From Carya illinoinensis (taxonomy: Eukaryota; Streptophyta; Magnoliopsida; Fagales; Juglandaceae), in the NCBI RefSeq assembly GCF_018687715.1, contig NC_056767.1, positions 28,135,501 to 28,199,500 of the forward strand: a stretch of 64,000 nucleotides of DNA, given 5' to 3'. Made by a program: the position numbers and the translations under genes. Below are positions 1-11,908 of the stretch, in pieces. Each line of letters opens with the position of its first letter. The first letter of the stretch is position 1. The notes beneath the pieces are model-generated. The model saw only the letters and a program-made list of their open reading frames with translations, was not told the origin of the DNA and made no database searches.

Positions 1-376
1 TTTGGAGTTCCAGAAGGGAAGTCAAATGAAAGATCACCAAAAGTTCTAGCTGTTACTGCGGTAAAAGACAAACGGGTTGTTTGTCTAGACAAGTAAGATA
101 GTCAAATTGCAAAGGTTTTGTTATTGGTGATTCCTTATAATTATTTTTCAAATAATAAGATTGACTTTCCTAAATTTGGCTACCCCGTAACGTTTTACTT
201 TTAAAGAGTTCTTTAAAGAGTTTCCTTTCATAACCAATCGTTGTGGCTTACAAAGTTGATTATTTATTTTAAAGTATTTGATTCGTCTTATAATCTTGAT
301 AATTGAGATCTAACTAATTTGTTCAAGAAAATTAGTAGACAATTTCGTGGTTTATAGGGGTACTTGGAGAATTTCA
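1..376 (+). repeat. 5' LTR (3' part only) of the gag-only copia element
   Basis: It matches the last ~377 bases of the LTR at 9291-10180 along its whole length. The first ~513 bases of this LTR lie outside the window. It ends in CA just before the primer-binding site. Confidence 0.85.
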
Positions 377-391
377 ATTGGCATCAGAGCG
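377..391 (+). other. Primer-binding site, initiator-Met tRNA type
   Basis: The sequence right after the LTR, TTGGCATCAGAGC, is one base off the usual plant copia site TGGTATCAGAGC, which pairs with the 3' end of tRNA-iMet. Confidence 0.75.
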
Positions 392-431
392 TGGTTCACT
401 CATTCGAGTGTGATCCGTGCCCTTGTAGATC

Positions 432-2600
432 ATGTCGACGTCATTATACGTTCCACCATACTTCGATGGGGAAAACTATGCTTATTGAAAAGTTCGTATG
501 AGGGCTTTTCTCAAGTCTTTGGATGAATGTGTATGGCATTCGGTTGAACGAGGATAGACTAAACCCATGACATCTATAGATGTCTGGAAAAAAGATGAAA
601 TCAGTAATTGCAATTTGAATAGCAAAAGACTTAATGCTATTTTCATGACAGTATCTCCCGAAAAATTTAAAAGAATCTCCATGTATGAGATTGCTAAAGA
701 AGTTTGGGATATTTTAGAGGTTACACATGAAGGCACAAGAATAGTAAAAATTTTGAAATTGCAGGTGCTAATCTCAAAATTTGAAGAGATTAAAATGTTG
801 GAAGATGAAAATTTTAATGAATGCTAAACTGAATAATATTTTGAATTCCAGGTTTAATCTCGGCGAGAAGGTGGAGGATTCAAGAATTGAAAAATTCGAT
901 TGAAAAGTTCCACCATACTTCGATGGGGAAAACTATGCTTATTGAAAAGTTCGTATGAGGGATTTTCTCAAGTCTTTGGATGAATGTGTATGGCATTCGG
1001 TTGAACGAGGATAGACTAAACCCATGACATCTATAGATGCTTGGAAAAAAGATGAAACCAGTAATTGCAATTTGAATAGCAAAAGACTTAATGCAATTTT
1101 CATGACAGTATCTCCCGAAAAATTTAAAAGAATCTTCATGTGTGAGATTGCTAAAGAAGTTTAGGATATTTTAGAGGTTACACATGAAGGCACAAGAATA
1201 GTAAAACTTTTGAAATTGCAGGTGCTAATCTCAAAATTTTAAGAGATTAAAATGTTGGAAGATGAAAATTTTAATGAATGCTAAATTGAATGATATTTTG
1301 AATTCCATGTTTAATCTCAGCGAGAAGGTGGAGGATTCAAGAATTGTGAGGAAGATTCTAAGGTTTTTATTGAAAGATTTCGACCCAAAGTTACTGCTAT
1401 TGAAAAAAGTAAAGATCTGGATGTAATAAGGGTAGAAGAGCTGGTAGGTTCTTTACAAACATATGAATCTTTGCTTCCTCAAGCAAGAAAAGGTAAGTCC
1501 ATTGTCTTAAAAACTATAGAAGAAAATCATGAGGATTTTTTTTATGAAGAAAGTCTAAAGGATGAGGAGATTGTTCTACTTGTGAGAAAATTCAAAACAT
1601 TTATATTTAATAAAAAGGCAAATGAGGAAAAAATATTTTTGTTAAGAAAAAAGATTTTGGAAATTGGAAGAAAGAAAAAAATTGAGAAAAATGATAAAGT
1701 ACAATGTCATGAATGTTCTGGATGTGGTCATATAAGAATTGAGTGTCCAAATTTCAAGAAAAATAAAAGAAAAATGTTGAATGTCACACTTAGCGATAAT
1801 TCAGATTCTGAAAGTTCGAACTCATCTTCTGATGGTGAAAAATCTTTTATGACTTTCTCTACTATTGTGAATGATTTTCCTAAAATTACACTAACAAAAT
1901 CTGAAAGTAGTTGTGATTACAGTAATTCGGATGTATCACTTGTTGATGCTGATCAAGGATTGAGTTTACTGGAAGCTTACAATGATGTGTGTAAAGAAGT
2001 AATCAAATTAAAGAAATTCAACAAGAAGCTGTACAAGAAATTCACTGATATGGAGAGTGATAAAAATAACCTATTTGAGGCATTAAAAATTTCTGATATT
2101 GAACTAGCAAGATTAAGGGATCAAAAAATTGCACTAGAAAAAAAATTGCACTAGAAAAGGAATTGGAAGAGATTCAGGAAAAAACAGCAATACAAAAATT
2201 AGAAGAGATGTTGAGTGTTCAAAAGATGAGTAGTGATAGAGTTGGCCTAGGGTACACGACTTCATAGGGGAAAGAAAAACTGGTCTCATCATCCGCTGCC
2301 ACAACTTTCAAAAGTTTTGTTTTTATTAAAGAAAGTCAAGGTAAGAGTTTTCAAAATCATACTGAACCTAAACCAATTTATTCAAAAAATTTGCATGATA
2401 AATTTATTCCTACTTGCCATTAGTGTGGTGTTGTTGGTCATATAAGGCCAAATTGCTTTAACTTGAATAAAGTGAAGAAAAATGGAGGTGAAAGAAATCT
2501 AAAAAGGAAAAGAAAGAGTCTACAGAATCAAGTTTGTGATATGAGTAAACTAATCAACTTTTTAAGTCTTAAACTTGGTGAACTAGCAGATTTTTGCTTT
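432..2600 (+). pseudogene. Copia gag polyprotein remnant with two CCHC zinc knuckles
   Basis: Reading starts at ATG 432 and passes into a UBN2-type gag (YFDGENYAYW-like, with the Trp now TGA; another Trp position is TAG). After a 457-bp internal duplication, an open segment runs 1471-2154 with a knuckle CHECSGCGHIRIEC (C-x2-C-x4-H-x4-C) near 1705-1746, then an acidic/serine-rich stretch. A second knuckle near 2415-2455 is spoiled by TAG. Gag would form the virus-like particle. This copy cannot make it, because several stops and frameshifts are visible. No pol follows, which suggests the lineage lost pol and depended on proteins in trans. Confidence 0.8.
450..1363 (+). repeat. Direct tandem duplication, 457-bp period, inside gag
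   Basis: GTTCCACCATACTTCGATGG occurs at 450 and again at 907, and the following ~450 bases run in parallel with few differences. The period (457) is not a multiple of three, so the duplication itself breaks the gag frame. Confidence 0.9.
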
Positions 2601-3403
2601 TAAAATAAAGAAAAGATCATACAAAGTGGTGTTGATGAAAAAAATAGGTCAAAATTTAAAGCAAAGTGGGTGGTCAAAAAAGATGCCATGTCACATTAAT
2701 TAATATGACTAGTTGCATGTTCTTGCATTCTTTATATTATTGCATTAGTCTAGGGCATACATTTTATTTTTTTGTTTTGCTTTTATGTTTCTGTTTTTCA
2801 ATTTTAAATAAGAAAAATATAATATAAAAAAAATTTCTTGTTTGGTTCAAAGCTTTTCTTTAAAGAAAGTACATATTTGATATATCAAAATTTGAGCATT
2901 TGTGTTATCACTTAATAAATTCTTGGACCTATATATCTCTCTATTTTGTACGATTCACTTTGTGCATACTAACCCTATGGATTATCTGGGCAAAGTTGAT
3001 TTTCAATGTACAGTGAGGAACTTATATGTATGCATTTTGTAATTGAAGTTCACATTATTTAATGAGATGCTCATCAAAGAGGGAGTTCATGTCTTGAATT
3101 GACTAATACTAGTTGAACCTAGTACATCAATAAAAAGCTCTCTTTTTGCCAAATACAAAAAGTTGATCTATATAGAAAAAGTCTGTGTTAATTCATTGCT
3201 AAAAAAGACAAACACCTTACATGGATCTATTACCTTAAGTTCTTACAGAAAAAATTGTTGCTCTAATCATTATGGAAAAAGATGAGTAACAAACATGAAC
3301 ACAAAAAGGGGATGAACAAACTAGTGTTTGGAAGAGATGTTCATGTATCTAGGCCCTAGTATAAAGTTTAACTTTTAAGGTAAAGTAACAAACTCTTGTG
3401 AGC
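2601..3403 (+). other. Non-coding interior of the gag-only copia element
   Basis: AT-rich sequence with many stops in all frames. I find no protease, integrase or reverse transcriptase motif. A short run reading WVVKKDAM near 2660-2690 may be a vestige of a polyprotein. Confidence 0.5.
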
Positions 3404-3733
3404 ATCTATAAGTAAATCGGAGATGGAACAGAGTATGAGTAAATCGGGTCCTAGAAGTGGTTTGCGTTTGGTGGATGAGGCCTTGGAGTTTGAGATAGGA
3501 AGTCTGGCTAGAGAAGATGAATTTATAGAAGCTGACCTAAGGAATGCGACTGGCCTTTTCCGAACAGTTTCTGATGGAGAACAAGAGGGAGAATTAAATG
3601 AGTTGGCGGAAAAGAATTTTGATTCTGATCCAGAATTGCATATCCCTTTAAAGAAAGTGAAGGGGGTGAGGAAAGAGAAGTCTAAAATTGCTCTGGAGCA
3701 TCGTACTCGCTCAAAAAAAAAATTTAATTCTTT

Positions 3734-4604
3734 ATGTCTATTCTTATTTGGAATATTAGGGGCATTGGGTCGTCGAAATTTAGATTTCGGCGTATTTTGA
3801 ATAAAAGTCGTTCGTTGGTGGTGGCTATTTAGTGCGAATAAATGTCGTAGATGGGCAAGATGGTTGAGATTGCCATTTTTTGTTAATAATTCAGAAGTGG
3901 GTGGGAAAGTTTGGCTTTTTTGGGCAGAGGAGGTGGATTTTGAGCTGTCTTCATGTTCGGATCAAGCTATTTCAGGATGGTTTTCATTTGGGTCGAGACG
4001 TTTGTTTGCATCTTTTGTGTATGCTAGTTGCTTCCGGGATAAAAGGGTTGAATTATGGGAATATCTCAGGCTTCAAAATCCTCAAGGGTTACCATGGTTG
4101 GTTGGAGGAAATTTTAATATTATTCGTAGCGATAGTGAAAAAGTAAGAGGGGTGTTTCAGGCACCTCGGGCAAAGATGGATTTTAATAGTTGCCTTAATG
4201 ATTGGGCATTATTGGATATTCATTCGAAAGAAAACCGATTGTCATGGTGTAATGGAAGGCTTGGTGGTAGGAGGATTTGGGCGAGATTAGACCGTATTCT
4301 GGTGAATGTGCAATTTCTAAATGAGTTTGAGGGAGCTGGTTTGTGTTATCTGCCTCGGACATCTTCTGATCATTCGCCTATGGTGCTTAATTTTTCCAGT
4401 CAACGAGAACAATATATGAAGCCTTTTCGATTTCTCTGTATTTGGGGTACACATGAGGGATTTCTTCCTTTGGTGAAAAATTGTTGGGATAAGGTTTTTG
4501 AGGGGAATGCTATGGAGCGGATTAGGAAAAAATTGAAATATTTAAAAGGCGAGTTAATGAAATGGAATAAAGAAGTGTTTGGTCGTGTTGATGTGGAGAT
4601 TTAG
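3734..4604 (+). pseudogene. LINE-A ORF2: endonuclease domain (broken)
   Basis: ORF2 appears to start at ATG 3734 (SILIWNIRGIG, the usual first strand of the endonuclease/exonuclease/phosphatase fold) and then meets a stop. The main segment at 3864-4604 has the family marks GGNFN and SSDHSPMVLNF near its end, the latter holding the catalytic Asp-His pair. The enzyme would nick target DNA to prime reverse transcription. At least one frameshift/stop separates the parts. Confidence 0.8.
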
Positions 4605-4865
4605 AACTAGGTGACCGAGTTCACTTGCTAGAAGAAGAGCTGGTACGGACTGGTTTGGAGCAGACAGAAATGGAGCTTTTGGAAGCTAAACAGTCACATT
4701 TGCAGTGGATAAACCGGGAAGAAATGTTGGCATGTCAAGTTTTTTCATGCTGCTTTACGAGTTAAATATTCAAAGAATAAAGTTGGAAAAATGTTGTTGG
4801 AAGATGGTAGAGTGTTGGACGATAGTGATCAGATTCATAAGGAAGCAGTAAACTATTTTTAGCAG

Positions 4866-6765
4866 ATGTTTACATGTTCCAGTGTTAATACAGACGGTTC
4901 AGAAATGGAATTATTGCATCCGGTTGTAACAGCAGCAGAAAATACAGAACTGTGTAAACAACCATCTGTTGAAGAAGTGCAGAAGGCTCTAAAGTCTATT
5001 CACTGTAGACAGCAGTCCCGGTCTGGATGGTTACTCGGCTTCTTTCTTTTCACTGGCTTGGGATATTGTGAAAGAGGACCTTGTGGAGACGGCAAAGGAA
5101 TTTTTTGCAGGGCAACCTTTTTCAAAATTTTTTAGAGCAACACAATTGGTTTTACTACCTAAGGTGGAGGAGCCTGTTGGTTTTGGGCAATTTAGGCCAA
5201 TTAGTCTTTGTTATGTGGTGTATAAGATCATGACAAAGATTATGGTATATCGTTTGGATCCGGTACTTGGTAAAATTATTTCGAAGGAGCAAGCGGCGTT
5301 TATTCCAGGAAGAAGTATATTTGACAATATGGCTTTGGCACAGGCGTTGGTACAAGGAATAAATCTAAATGTTCGAGGTGGGAACGTGATGTTGAAGATT
5401 GATATAGCAAAGGCGTATGATCGTGTTAACTGGAAATTCCTTATGGAAGTTTTACGTCGTTTGGGTTTTTCTGAGAATTGGAGGAATTTAGTATATAATG
5501 CTATTTCTTCTCCTTGTTACTCGATTATGTTGAATGGTGGCTCTAAAGGTTTCTTTCAGGCATCGCGGGGAATAAGGCAAGGTGATCCACTATCTCCATA
5601 TTTGTTTATTTTGTCTCAGGAAATTCTTTTGCGCATGGTGAATCAACAATTCAGGATGGGTCGAATCAAGTGTTATCATTCAGGTGGTGGAACACTTATT
5701 TTGCATCTTTTGTATATGAATGATGTTTTGGTTTTTGCCAATGGAGGTAAGGTTGCTATTAGAAGGATTATGGAAATTTTACATCGGTATGAAGAGATGT
5801 CGGGGCAATTGATGAGTCCTACTAAATCAATGATTTATTTTTCTAATTCTATTGGTTTGGATCATAAAAGGGATATAAAGAGGTTATCGGGTTTTGTAGA
5901 GGGGAGTTGGCCTTGTGGTTATCTTGGTATTCCTTTGTATGTGGGTTGGCTCAAAATTAATTTATTTGATGGTTTCTTGTTGAAGATTCAGAAAAAATTG
6001 GCGAGGTGGAAAAGAAAGCTTTTATCATTTGGGGGAAAGATTATTCTACTAAAACATGTACTGAATAGCATTCCAATTCATGTGCTTTCGGTTTTAAAAA
6101 TTCCAAAAGGAATTTATGACAGGATAAGAAGCATTTTCTCTGATTTTCTTTGGGGTTCCTCTTCGGAGATTAGAAAAAGAAAATGGGTGTCGTGGAATGT
6201 GATTTGTAAACCTGTGGAAGAAGGGGGGCTTGGTGTTAGAGACTTGATGGAGGTGCAGGAATCTTTATTTATGAAATTTGGTTGGAAATTGTTGAAGGGA
6301 GATTCTCTTTGGGCTGTATTTTTTAAGAAGAAATATATTGGCCAAGATCATGTATATAAGGCTATTCAAGTGCAAAAGGGGACAAGGTTTTGGAAAGGAG
6401 TAGCAGAATTAATGCCGAGAGTTATTAAAAATTCGAAATGGTTGGTGGGTAATGGGAATGTGAATTTTTGGATGGATAATTGGGTTGGTTGTGGGCCTCT
6501 TCATGATTTTTGTCCAGTAATAGGGAATATTGGCCTTAAGGTTGCAGAGGTCTTTGATAACCGGGGTCCAAAGCTTGAGGTTATTGGTGATCTGGTTCCG
6601 GATGAAGTGATGCAATTAATTAAAGAAGCTGGAATAAAGTTGAAGCCAAATAATTCGGATGTGTTGATATGGAGGCATACGGTGGAGGGGAAATTTACAA
6701 CGAAATCAGCTTGGGAGTTATCTAGAGAAAAGGGACAAATCTGTGAATGGAAGAAGTGGTTATGA
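4866..6765 (+). pseudogene. LINE-A ORF2: reverse transcriptase domain (catalytic motif altered)
   Basis: The longest open segment (5068-6765, 565 aa) is a non-LTR reverse transcriptase: FRPISLC, AAFIPGRS, DIAKAYDRVNW and GIRQGDPLSPYLF occur in the expected order. The catalytic box, normally YADD, reads YMND near 5713-5724, so one metal-binding Asp is Asn and activity is unlikely. The part from 4866 to about 5067 is the upstream end in another frame. The C-terminal half continues into the thumb/connection region up to the stop after WKKWL. Confidence 0.85.
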
Positions 6766-6786
6766 CAGCCTAATGTTCAGAAAAAA

Positions 6787-7748
6787 ATGTCTTTTTTCTG
6801 TTGGAGGGCTAAAAGAGGGGCTGTGCCGACAGATGAAAGAGTGCAACGACTGAATATTCCTTTAGTGTCTAAATGTCAGTGTTGTGTTATTCCAGATGTA
6901 GAATCTTTGAATCATGTTTTATGTGCAGGGTCGGAAGTTCAAAAGGTATGGAGATACTTTGCAGAAATCTGTAATGTTCGGCTGCCTCATATCAGAAACT
7001 GGAAGGGTATGATGTTGTATTGGTGGCAGAAACCAAAGAAAAACACACAAGTGGGCTGGTTGCTAGGAGTCTTTCCTATTATGATCTCATGGGCTTTATG
7101 GAAGTCTAGATGTTTATCGCGTATAGAAGGAATTCCGTTCAGCATTGACGTTATCATTCGGCAAGTGAAATGGTTCCTACAAGAAGCCTGCTGCTCGATA
7201 CAAAGCTTTCATAAAATAAAAATAGGGGATTATGAAATTATGCAAAGGTTGAACTTACCAATCATTCCAACACGTAACAAGCAACTAAAGTATATCAAAT
7301 GGGAGATGCTAGAGGTCGGAACTGTGAAGCTGAATGTAGATGGGGGTGCTCGAAATAATCCGGGAGAGGCTGGTGGGGGAGGTATTATTCGGGATTCTAG
7401 GGGTAGATGCATTGCTGGTTTTGCTCATAATTATGGTATTGCTTCGAATACGGTTGCTGAATGTCGAGCATTACTTGATGGTTTGCGACTTTGTAAACAA
7501 TTAAAGTTTCAAAATGTGTTAGTAAAATCTGATTCTTTGGTTGTTATGGATTGGTTACATCTAGATTTTGTAGACTATGGTTTTTATGGGAGTATTGGGA
7601 TGAGATTCAGGGGATTTCTAGGGAGATAAGTGCGAGGTTTCGACATATTTTCCGGGAAGCGAATATGGTAGCGGATTTTTTGGCAAAAGAGGGTGTGGTG
7701 TGTATTTTTTGGGTTTGGATTTCAAGAATAGTCGTCTTAGAGGCTTGA
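6787..7748 (+). pseudogene. LINE-A ORF2: zf-RVT and RNase H tail
   Basis: A zinc-binding reverse-transcriptase tail (SFFCWRAKRGAVPT, then Cys-x-Cys-Cys and a His/Cys pair) is followed by a plant-type RNase H: LNVDGGARNNPGEAGGGG carries the first Asp, AECRALLDGL the Glu, and KSDSLVV the second Asp. A frameshift near 7560-7630 moves the end into the frame of 7551-7748 (MVADFLAKEG). RNase H would remove the RNA strand of the cDNA hybrid. Confidence 0.8.
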
Positions 7749-7942
7749 TCCGCATGGATCGTTTGGGGATGGTTTCTATTAGAGAGATGTAATTTTTTGG
7801 TTCTTTTGGTTCTTTGAGTTTGTTTTTTTTGGTATTCCTCCGCCGGAAGTGAGGGTTTTTAATAAACTTGGAACAGGGCTACTAGGTGGGTGGCTACTGG
7901 CTCATCGATAAAAAAAAAAAAAAAAAAAAAAAAATCTATAAG

Positions 7943-9290
7943 AAACAATCATTCATGAATAAAGGTATTAAAAATATATTGAAGAGAGTTTATAAAAATG
8001 CTATGGTATAAATATACTCACTCACACACTCACATGAATTTTGACATTGATGATCTTATAAAGAGTGAACATCCATAGTGATTATTGCAAATAAGAGGGT
8101 GTACTCTATTGAATTTGTTTTGTGAGTTACACTATGTTTGAACTAAGATGTATTTAAGCATGCTACTCGCCCTATTGCTTATTTATATATTTATAAAAAA
8201 AAATTCAAATTTTTTGTTATTTTTATTTTTTCTAATCTCTATTTATTTGGTTTATATAAAATAAATACAAAAATAAAAATATAAAGTTTTTTTTGGTCAG
8301 TATGGGGTATTGGATAAGTCTGAGGATTATATTATGAAACAAGAGCATAAGTCCCAATGGGACTTTATGACTTAGCACGTGCCCGGGTCTTAAAAGCCTT
8401 AAGGAAAACCTCTGTTGCCTCTCTCATTTACTCCCAGCCCTCGAAACATAAGCCATTCTCAAGACCCATTTCACAGTTCCACGCAAGACCATTTCATGGT
8501 GCCCCTTTCACTCCCTTTCGTCTCTCTTTACTCAAGATTACATACATCCTCTCTTCATTTTCCACCATCACGGTAAGTCTACTCGAATCCACTGATTTTT
8601 TTTTTCTCTTTTTCCAGTTTTATGCTTGGCATGTGGATAGATGGAGTCTAAGTTGTGGATTTTTATAAGAAGCATTGGGCTGTTCTGTTGAGTTGAGTTG
8701 CCGTAAATGGGTTGTTTTTTGTTATATCTATTTTATGCATGTATTGAGGACGATTTTTGAGTTGGTTCATGGCCTTTGTCATTCGATTTTCATGGTATGC
8801 CTACCAAGTGTTTGATTTTTTGTCTCAACTAAGTTGTTTTAATCATTTACTCATTGTTTGACATACATTCATGCTCATACATTAGGTGCATTTAATCCAT
8901 GAAAAGTTGAGATACATGGGAGTTGTTCATCATGTCTTTCTTAGTGTCTTCATCTTGGCACACATAAGTGATATTTATTCTCTTTTATGTTTTGTCAGAT
9001 TAGTGACAAAAAGGGGGAGTATTGGAAGACCAAATTGAAATATGTTGAAATATTTTGGTATTGTAAAATTTAGGTGGAGTTTCCATAAGTGTGTTGTTGA
9101 TGGAGGGTTTAATAAATTTGCTGAAATGAATTTGCTAAGGGGGAGAAAGTTTATTTTTGCTAGACATAAGTTTTTATTCTTGATTATTTGCTTGGAATTC
9201 CTATTTGGTTTCTTGGTTTGCTGTTTGTGCTTTTGACCGGTTTTATATTCATCAAGTTGGTTTTGTCACCACTCCACCAAAGGGGGAGAT
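7943..9290 (+). other. Distal interior of the gag-only copia element
   Basis: No recognisable retroviral domain. One open frame (8357-8668, 103 aa, Ser/Pro/Phe-rich) begins in a stretch that looks like plant leader sequence and has no family I know. Two purine tracts (AAAAAGGGGGAG near 9008 and AAAGGGGGAGA at 9279-9289) suggest a second and a terminal polypurine tract. The latter primes plus-strand synthesis next to the LTR. Confidence 0.5.
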
Positions 9291-10180
9291 TGTAGAGATA
9301 AAAATTGACTAGAATTAGATGACTATATGATAATGCTTATCATTATATTTGAAATTGTTGGATGAATGTAAATTAATTATTGATTTATTTCTAAACAATA
9401 TTGAGTCTATCTAGAAGTCTTAGGTATTGTTTAGATAAGTTATTGAGGTTAAAATCGAGTCCTGGTAGATCTGTATATATCCAGAAGAAAGCTGAACAGA
9501 TATTAGTTAATACAAAAGAATATTATCACGAAATGTTAGCAGTTCGTCGGAACACGTCTTCACGACTGTTACTAATTGTCAACAGAGTCCTACTATGACT
9601 TAAGCTCTTTCCAGACTTTCTATTTAAAGGGATTCGATTTTGTATCTCAGGAACGAGTTTGAGCCATGAATTCTAGATAGTATATTCTGAGCATTTATGA
9701 GAGAAAATTCACTTAAGAATTTTTATTGAGTTTTTCATCTCTTCTTGAGTATGATCGTGCTTTGAGTGTGAAGTAATATCGATTGAATTTCAAGATTTCA
9801 GTCTTTGGAGTTTCAGAAGGGAAGTCAACATTTGAAAATCGCCAGAGGTTCTGGTTGCTACTGCAGTAGAAGACAAACGGGCCGTTTGTCTAGACAGGTA
9901 AGATAGTCGAATTGCAAAGGTTTTGTAATTGATGATTGCTTGTAATTATTCTTCAAATAATAAGATTGACTTTTTTAGGTTTGGCTGCCCGCAAGGTTTT
10001 ACTTTTAAAGAATTCTTTAAAGGGTTTCCCTTCGTAACCAATTTTTGTGTCTTACAAAGTTGATTATTTATTTTAAAGTATTTGATTCGTTTTATAATCT
10101 TGATAATTGAGATCTAACCAATTTATTCAATAAAGTTGGTAGACAATTTTGTGGTTTACAGGAGTACTTGGGGAATTTCA
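9291..10180 (+). repeat. 3' LTR of the gag-only copia element
   Basis: Starts TGTAGAGATA directly after the purine tract and ends GGAATTTCA, 890 bp. A TATA-like TATTTAAAG at 9621-9629 could mark its own promoter. It ends one base before the leader exon of OSC copy 1. Confidence 0.85.
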
Positions 10181-10258
10181 CCTCTTGTATTGCTTCCCAA
10201 CAAGTACTGTTCTTACTCTACACAATTCAACCTAGCACTTGCTACTGATCTGATCCAG
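10181..10258 (+). other. OSC copy 1, 5'UTR exon
   Basis: It matches 37303-37380 upstream of copy 2 at most positions (TTGTATTGCTTCCCAACAA and onward). Both are followed by GT (GTACGAAAC here, GTATGAAAC there), so this is a conserved non-coding leader exon with a splice donor. It begins right at the copia LTR border, so part of the leader and the promoter may be displaced. Confidence 0.7.
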
Positions 10259-11706
10259 GTACGAAACATAGAATATATTTTCCTCCCTAACTCCCATTAC
10301 TTGTGCCTCTTTTATTTGCTTATTGTGATCATCGCTCTCTATTTCTTGCCAAAGTTTTAAATATCATACCGTACCAATCAGAATAGTCGGAATTTACGCT
10401 GCAGCAACATTAATAACATGCATGAGAGAGGTCTACGTCTTGTACCATATTAAATACCAACCATTTTGGTACATTTCGATCAATACTGTCTAGTTTCCGA
10501 TATTTCGCCCTATATGTAAAGTTTGGTCCCATATGTAAAACCTAGTGGCTTGGCAATTTTGTAATTAAAGTTACTAACAAGGAGTTTTCTGTAAAGTTGA
10601 ACTCAAAATAAAGACTTTTTTCATTTTTATTTTTTCCATAACCTCATGCCAGACTTGATAAAAAGTCTGTGTTGAGTCTTTTCATACTAAAGCATGCACA
10701 AAATATTTTCTATATATAGTAGGAGAACCGTCTCCTCCTTAGGAGGATGAGGGCTGGTTTCTCCAACTTCTCCTTCGGAGGATATGGGTTGGGATACACT
10801 CTCATCTTTTGGAGGGTGGTGGATGGATATTTCTATTTATATAGAGTGATACTTTTTCAGACAAATTAAGATGAACATCTTTATTATTACGGAGTCAAGC
10901 ATCTCAAAAAGTTTTGTTATTAGAGAATTTATTAAAGTTAAGGAAATGCCCATCACAAAGAAATTTGTGTGCAGGAAAGCTCCCAATAGATGTGTAGTTT
11001 GACTTGTAATCTAGATTTTTTCTTGTATTTATTTGTCATAGTTGTAACTTTCTTCATGAATAAAATGAAATCTATTTCCCATGAAAAAAATAACCGAACA
11101 AAATTTAAATAAACTTTAATAAAGTAGATAGTATTAATACCATCCGCACACGCCTGCAAGATCTTAATTATAAGAATCCATGAAACACAAGGGCTGAGGC
11201 CCTCAGGGACTTTTCTTTTAATTTCAATAATATATATAATAATAATTTATAGTTTTAATAAGTAATTTTGAAATATAGTTTATATATATAATTAATTTAT
11301 TCATATACATACTATTCTGAAACATTATTGATATCGAAATATTTCATTTCAGTTCTTCGACCAAAACGGTATTCAAAACTTTATTTTTTACACAAAAATC
11401 ACCTCCATCTCATTCTACTATACTGACATTGTCTTAGAAACGGTATCTATTGATCCCTGACATTAAATAGTCTTTCCAATCGATGATTTTCTACTACATA
11501 AAAAAAAATCATGCAGCCAATCATATCATTAGAGTACTCAAGAAGTATATAAAAATAACTGCACATAGAATTTTTTTCTAATTTGATATTATTAAAACAA
11601 AGAATATGTTTTAGTTAGTAGGGCAAATTTGTAGTGAAAACGGCACTTAATTAGAACATTGAAAGTACTATCACACATTTAATTATTTATTGTGTGTGTG
11701 TGTCAG
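10259..11706 (+). other. OSC copy 1, leader intron with extra DNA not in copy 2
   Basis: The intron runs from the donor at 10259 to an acceptor TGTCAG at 11701-11706. Its ends are alignable to copy 2, but about 10360-11394 is absent there. That extra part holds the non-LTR element at 10719-11090 and unassigned AT-rich sequence. Confidence 0.6.
10719..11090 (+). mobile_element. Short non-LTR element, 3' end with A-tail (family shared with 61135-62576)
   Basis: It contains palindromic TCCTCCTTAGGAGGA-type motifs, then CACAAAGAAATTTGTGTGC, TTGACTTGTAATCT and an end CCCATGAAAAAAA. The same succession occurs, inverted, in the element at 61135-62576. The left edge is uncertain and no clear target duplication was found. 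Confidence 0.6.
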
Positions 11707-11908
11707 ATTGAGGATGTGGAAGCTGAAGATAGCCGAAGGAGGTCCAGGGTTGTTCACAACAAACAACTTCATTGGGCGGGAGCATTGGGAATTTGACCTT
11801 GATGCTGGCACTCTCGAAGAACTTGCTGAAATTGAAAGGGTTCGTGAAGAGTACAAGAAAAATCAGTTTAAGAATAAACAAAATTATGATCTTTTGATGA
11901 GGATGCAG
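11707..11908 (+). pseudogene. OSC copy 1 exon 1 (first coding exon)
   Basis: ATG at 11714 opens MWKLKIAEGGPGLF. 65 codons end with the LLMRMQ motif before donor GTTTCT. Open throughout. Confidence 0.9.

Larger units (their letters stand above)
3413..7933 (+). mobile_element. LINE-A: 5'-truncated L1-type retrotransposon nested in copia element
   Basis: Bounded by 9-bp repeats and ended by a run of A (about 7909-7933). It starts inside the C-terminal part of ORF1 and then carries ORF2 (endonuclease, reverse transcriptase, zf-RVT, RNase H) in pieces. The sequence just before the poly-A (GTGGGTGGCTACTGGCTC) and the coding parts closely match LINE-C at 37639-43612, so the two belong to one family. 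It is shorter than LINE-C (4.5 versus 6.0 kb) because of 5' truncation, as is usual for LINEs. Confidence 0.9.
3404..7942. repeat. 9-bp target-site duplication ATCTATAAG flanking LINE-A
   Basis: ATCTATAAG at 3404-3412 is repeated at 7934-7942 immediately after the poly-A run, which fixes the ends of the nested LINE. Confidence 0.85.
1..10180 (+). mobile_element. Copia-type LTR retroelement, gag-only, 5' end outside window
   Basis: The two LTRs match (1-376 with about 9804-10180), both ending in ATTTCA. An initiator-Met primer site follows the left LTR and a purine tract (AAAGGGGGAGA) precedes the right one. Inside there is a gag remnant with CCHC knuckles but no protease, integrase or reverse transcriptase, so this is a non-autonomous derivative. 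About 4.5 kb of it is a nested LINE (3413-7933). The LTRs differ at roughly one base in eight to ten by eye, so the insertion is old. The right LTR directly abuts the leader exon of OSC copy 1, putting the whole element between that gene and whatever promoter it had. The left target-site copy is outside the window. Confidence 0.85.

Noticed and set aside
3423..3800. 125-aa frame as an independent gene
   Set aside because: C-terminal part of LINE ORF1, shared with LINE-C at about 41930-42250.
8357..8668. 103-aa frame after a leader-like stretch
   Set aside because: No domain and no homolog I recognise; inside a dead retroelement. Kept only as a note.
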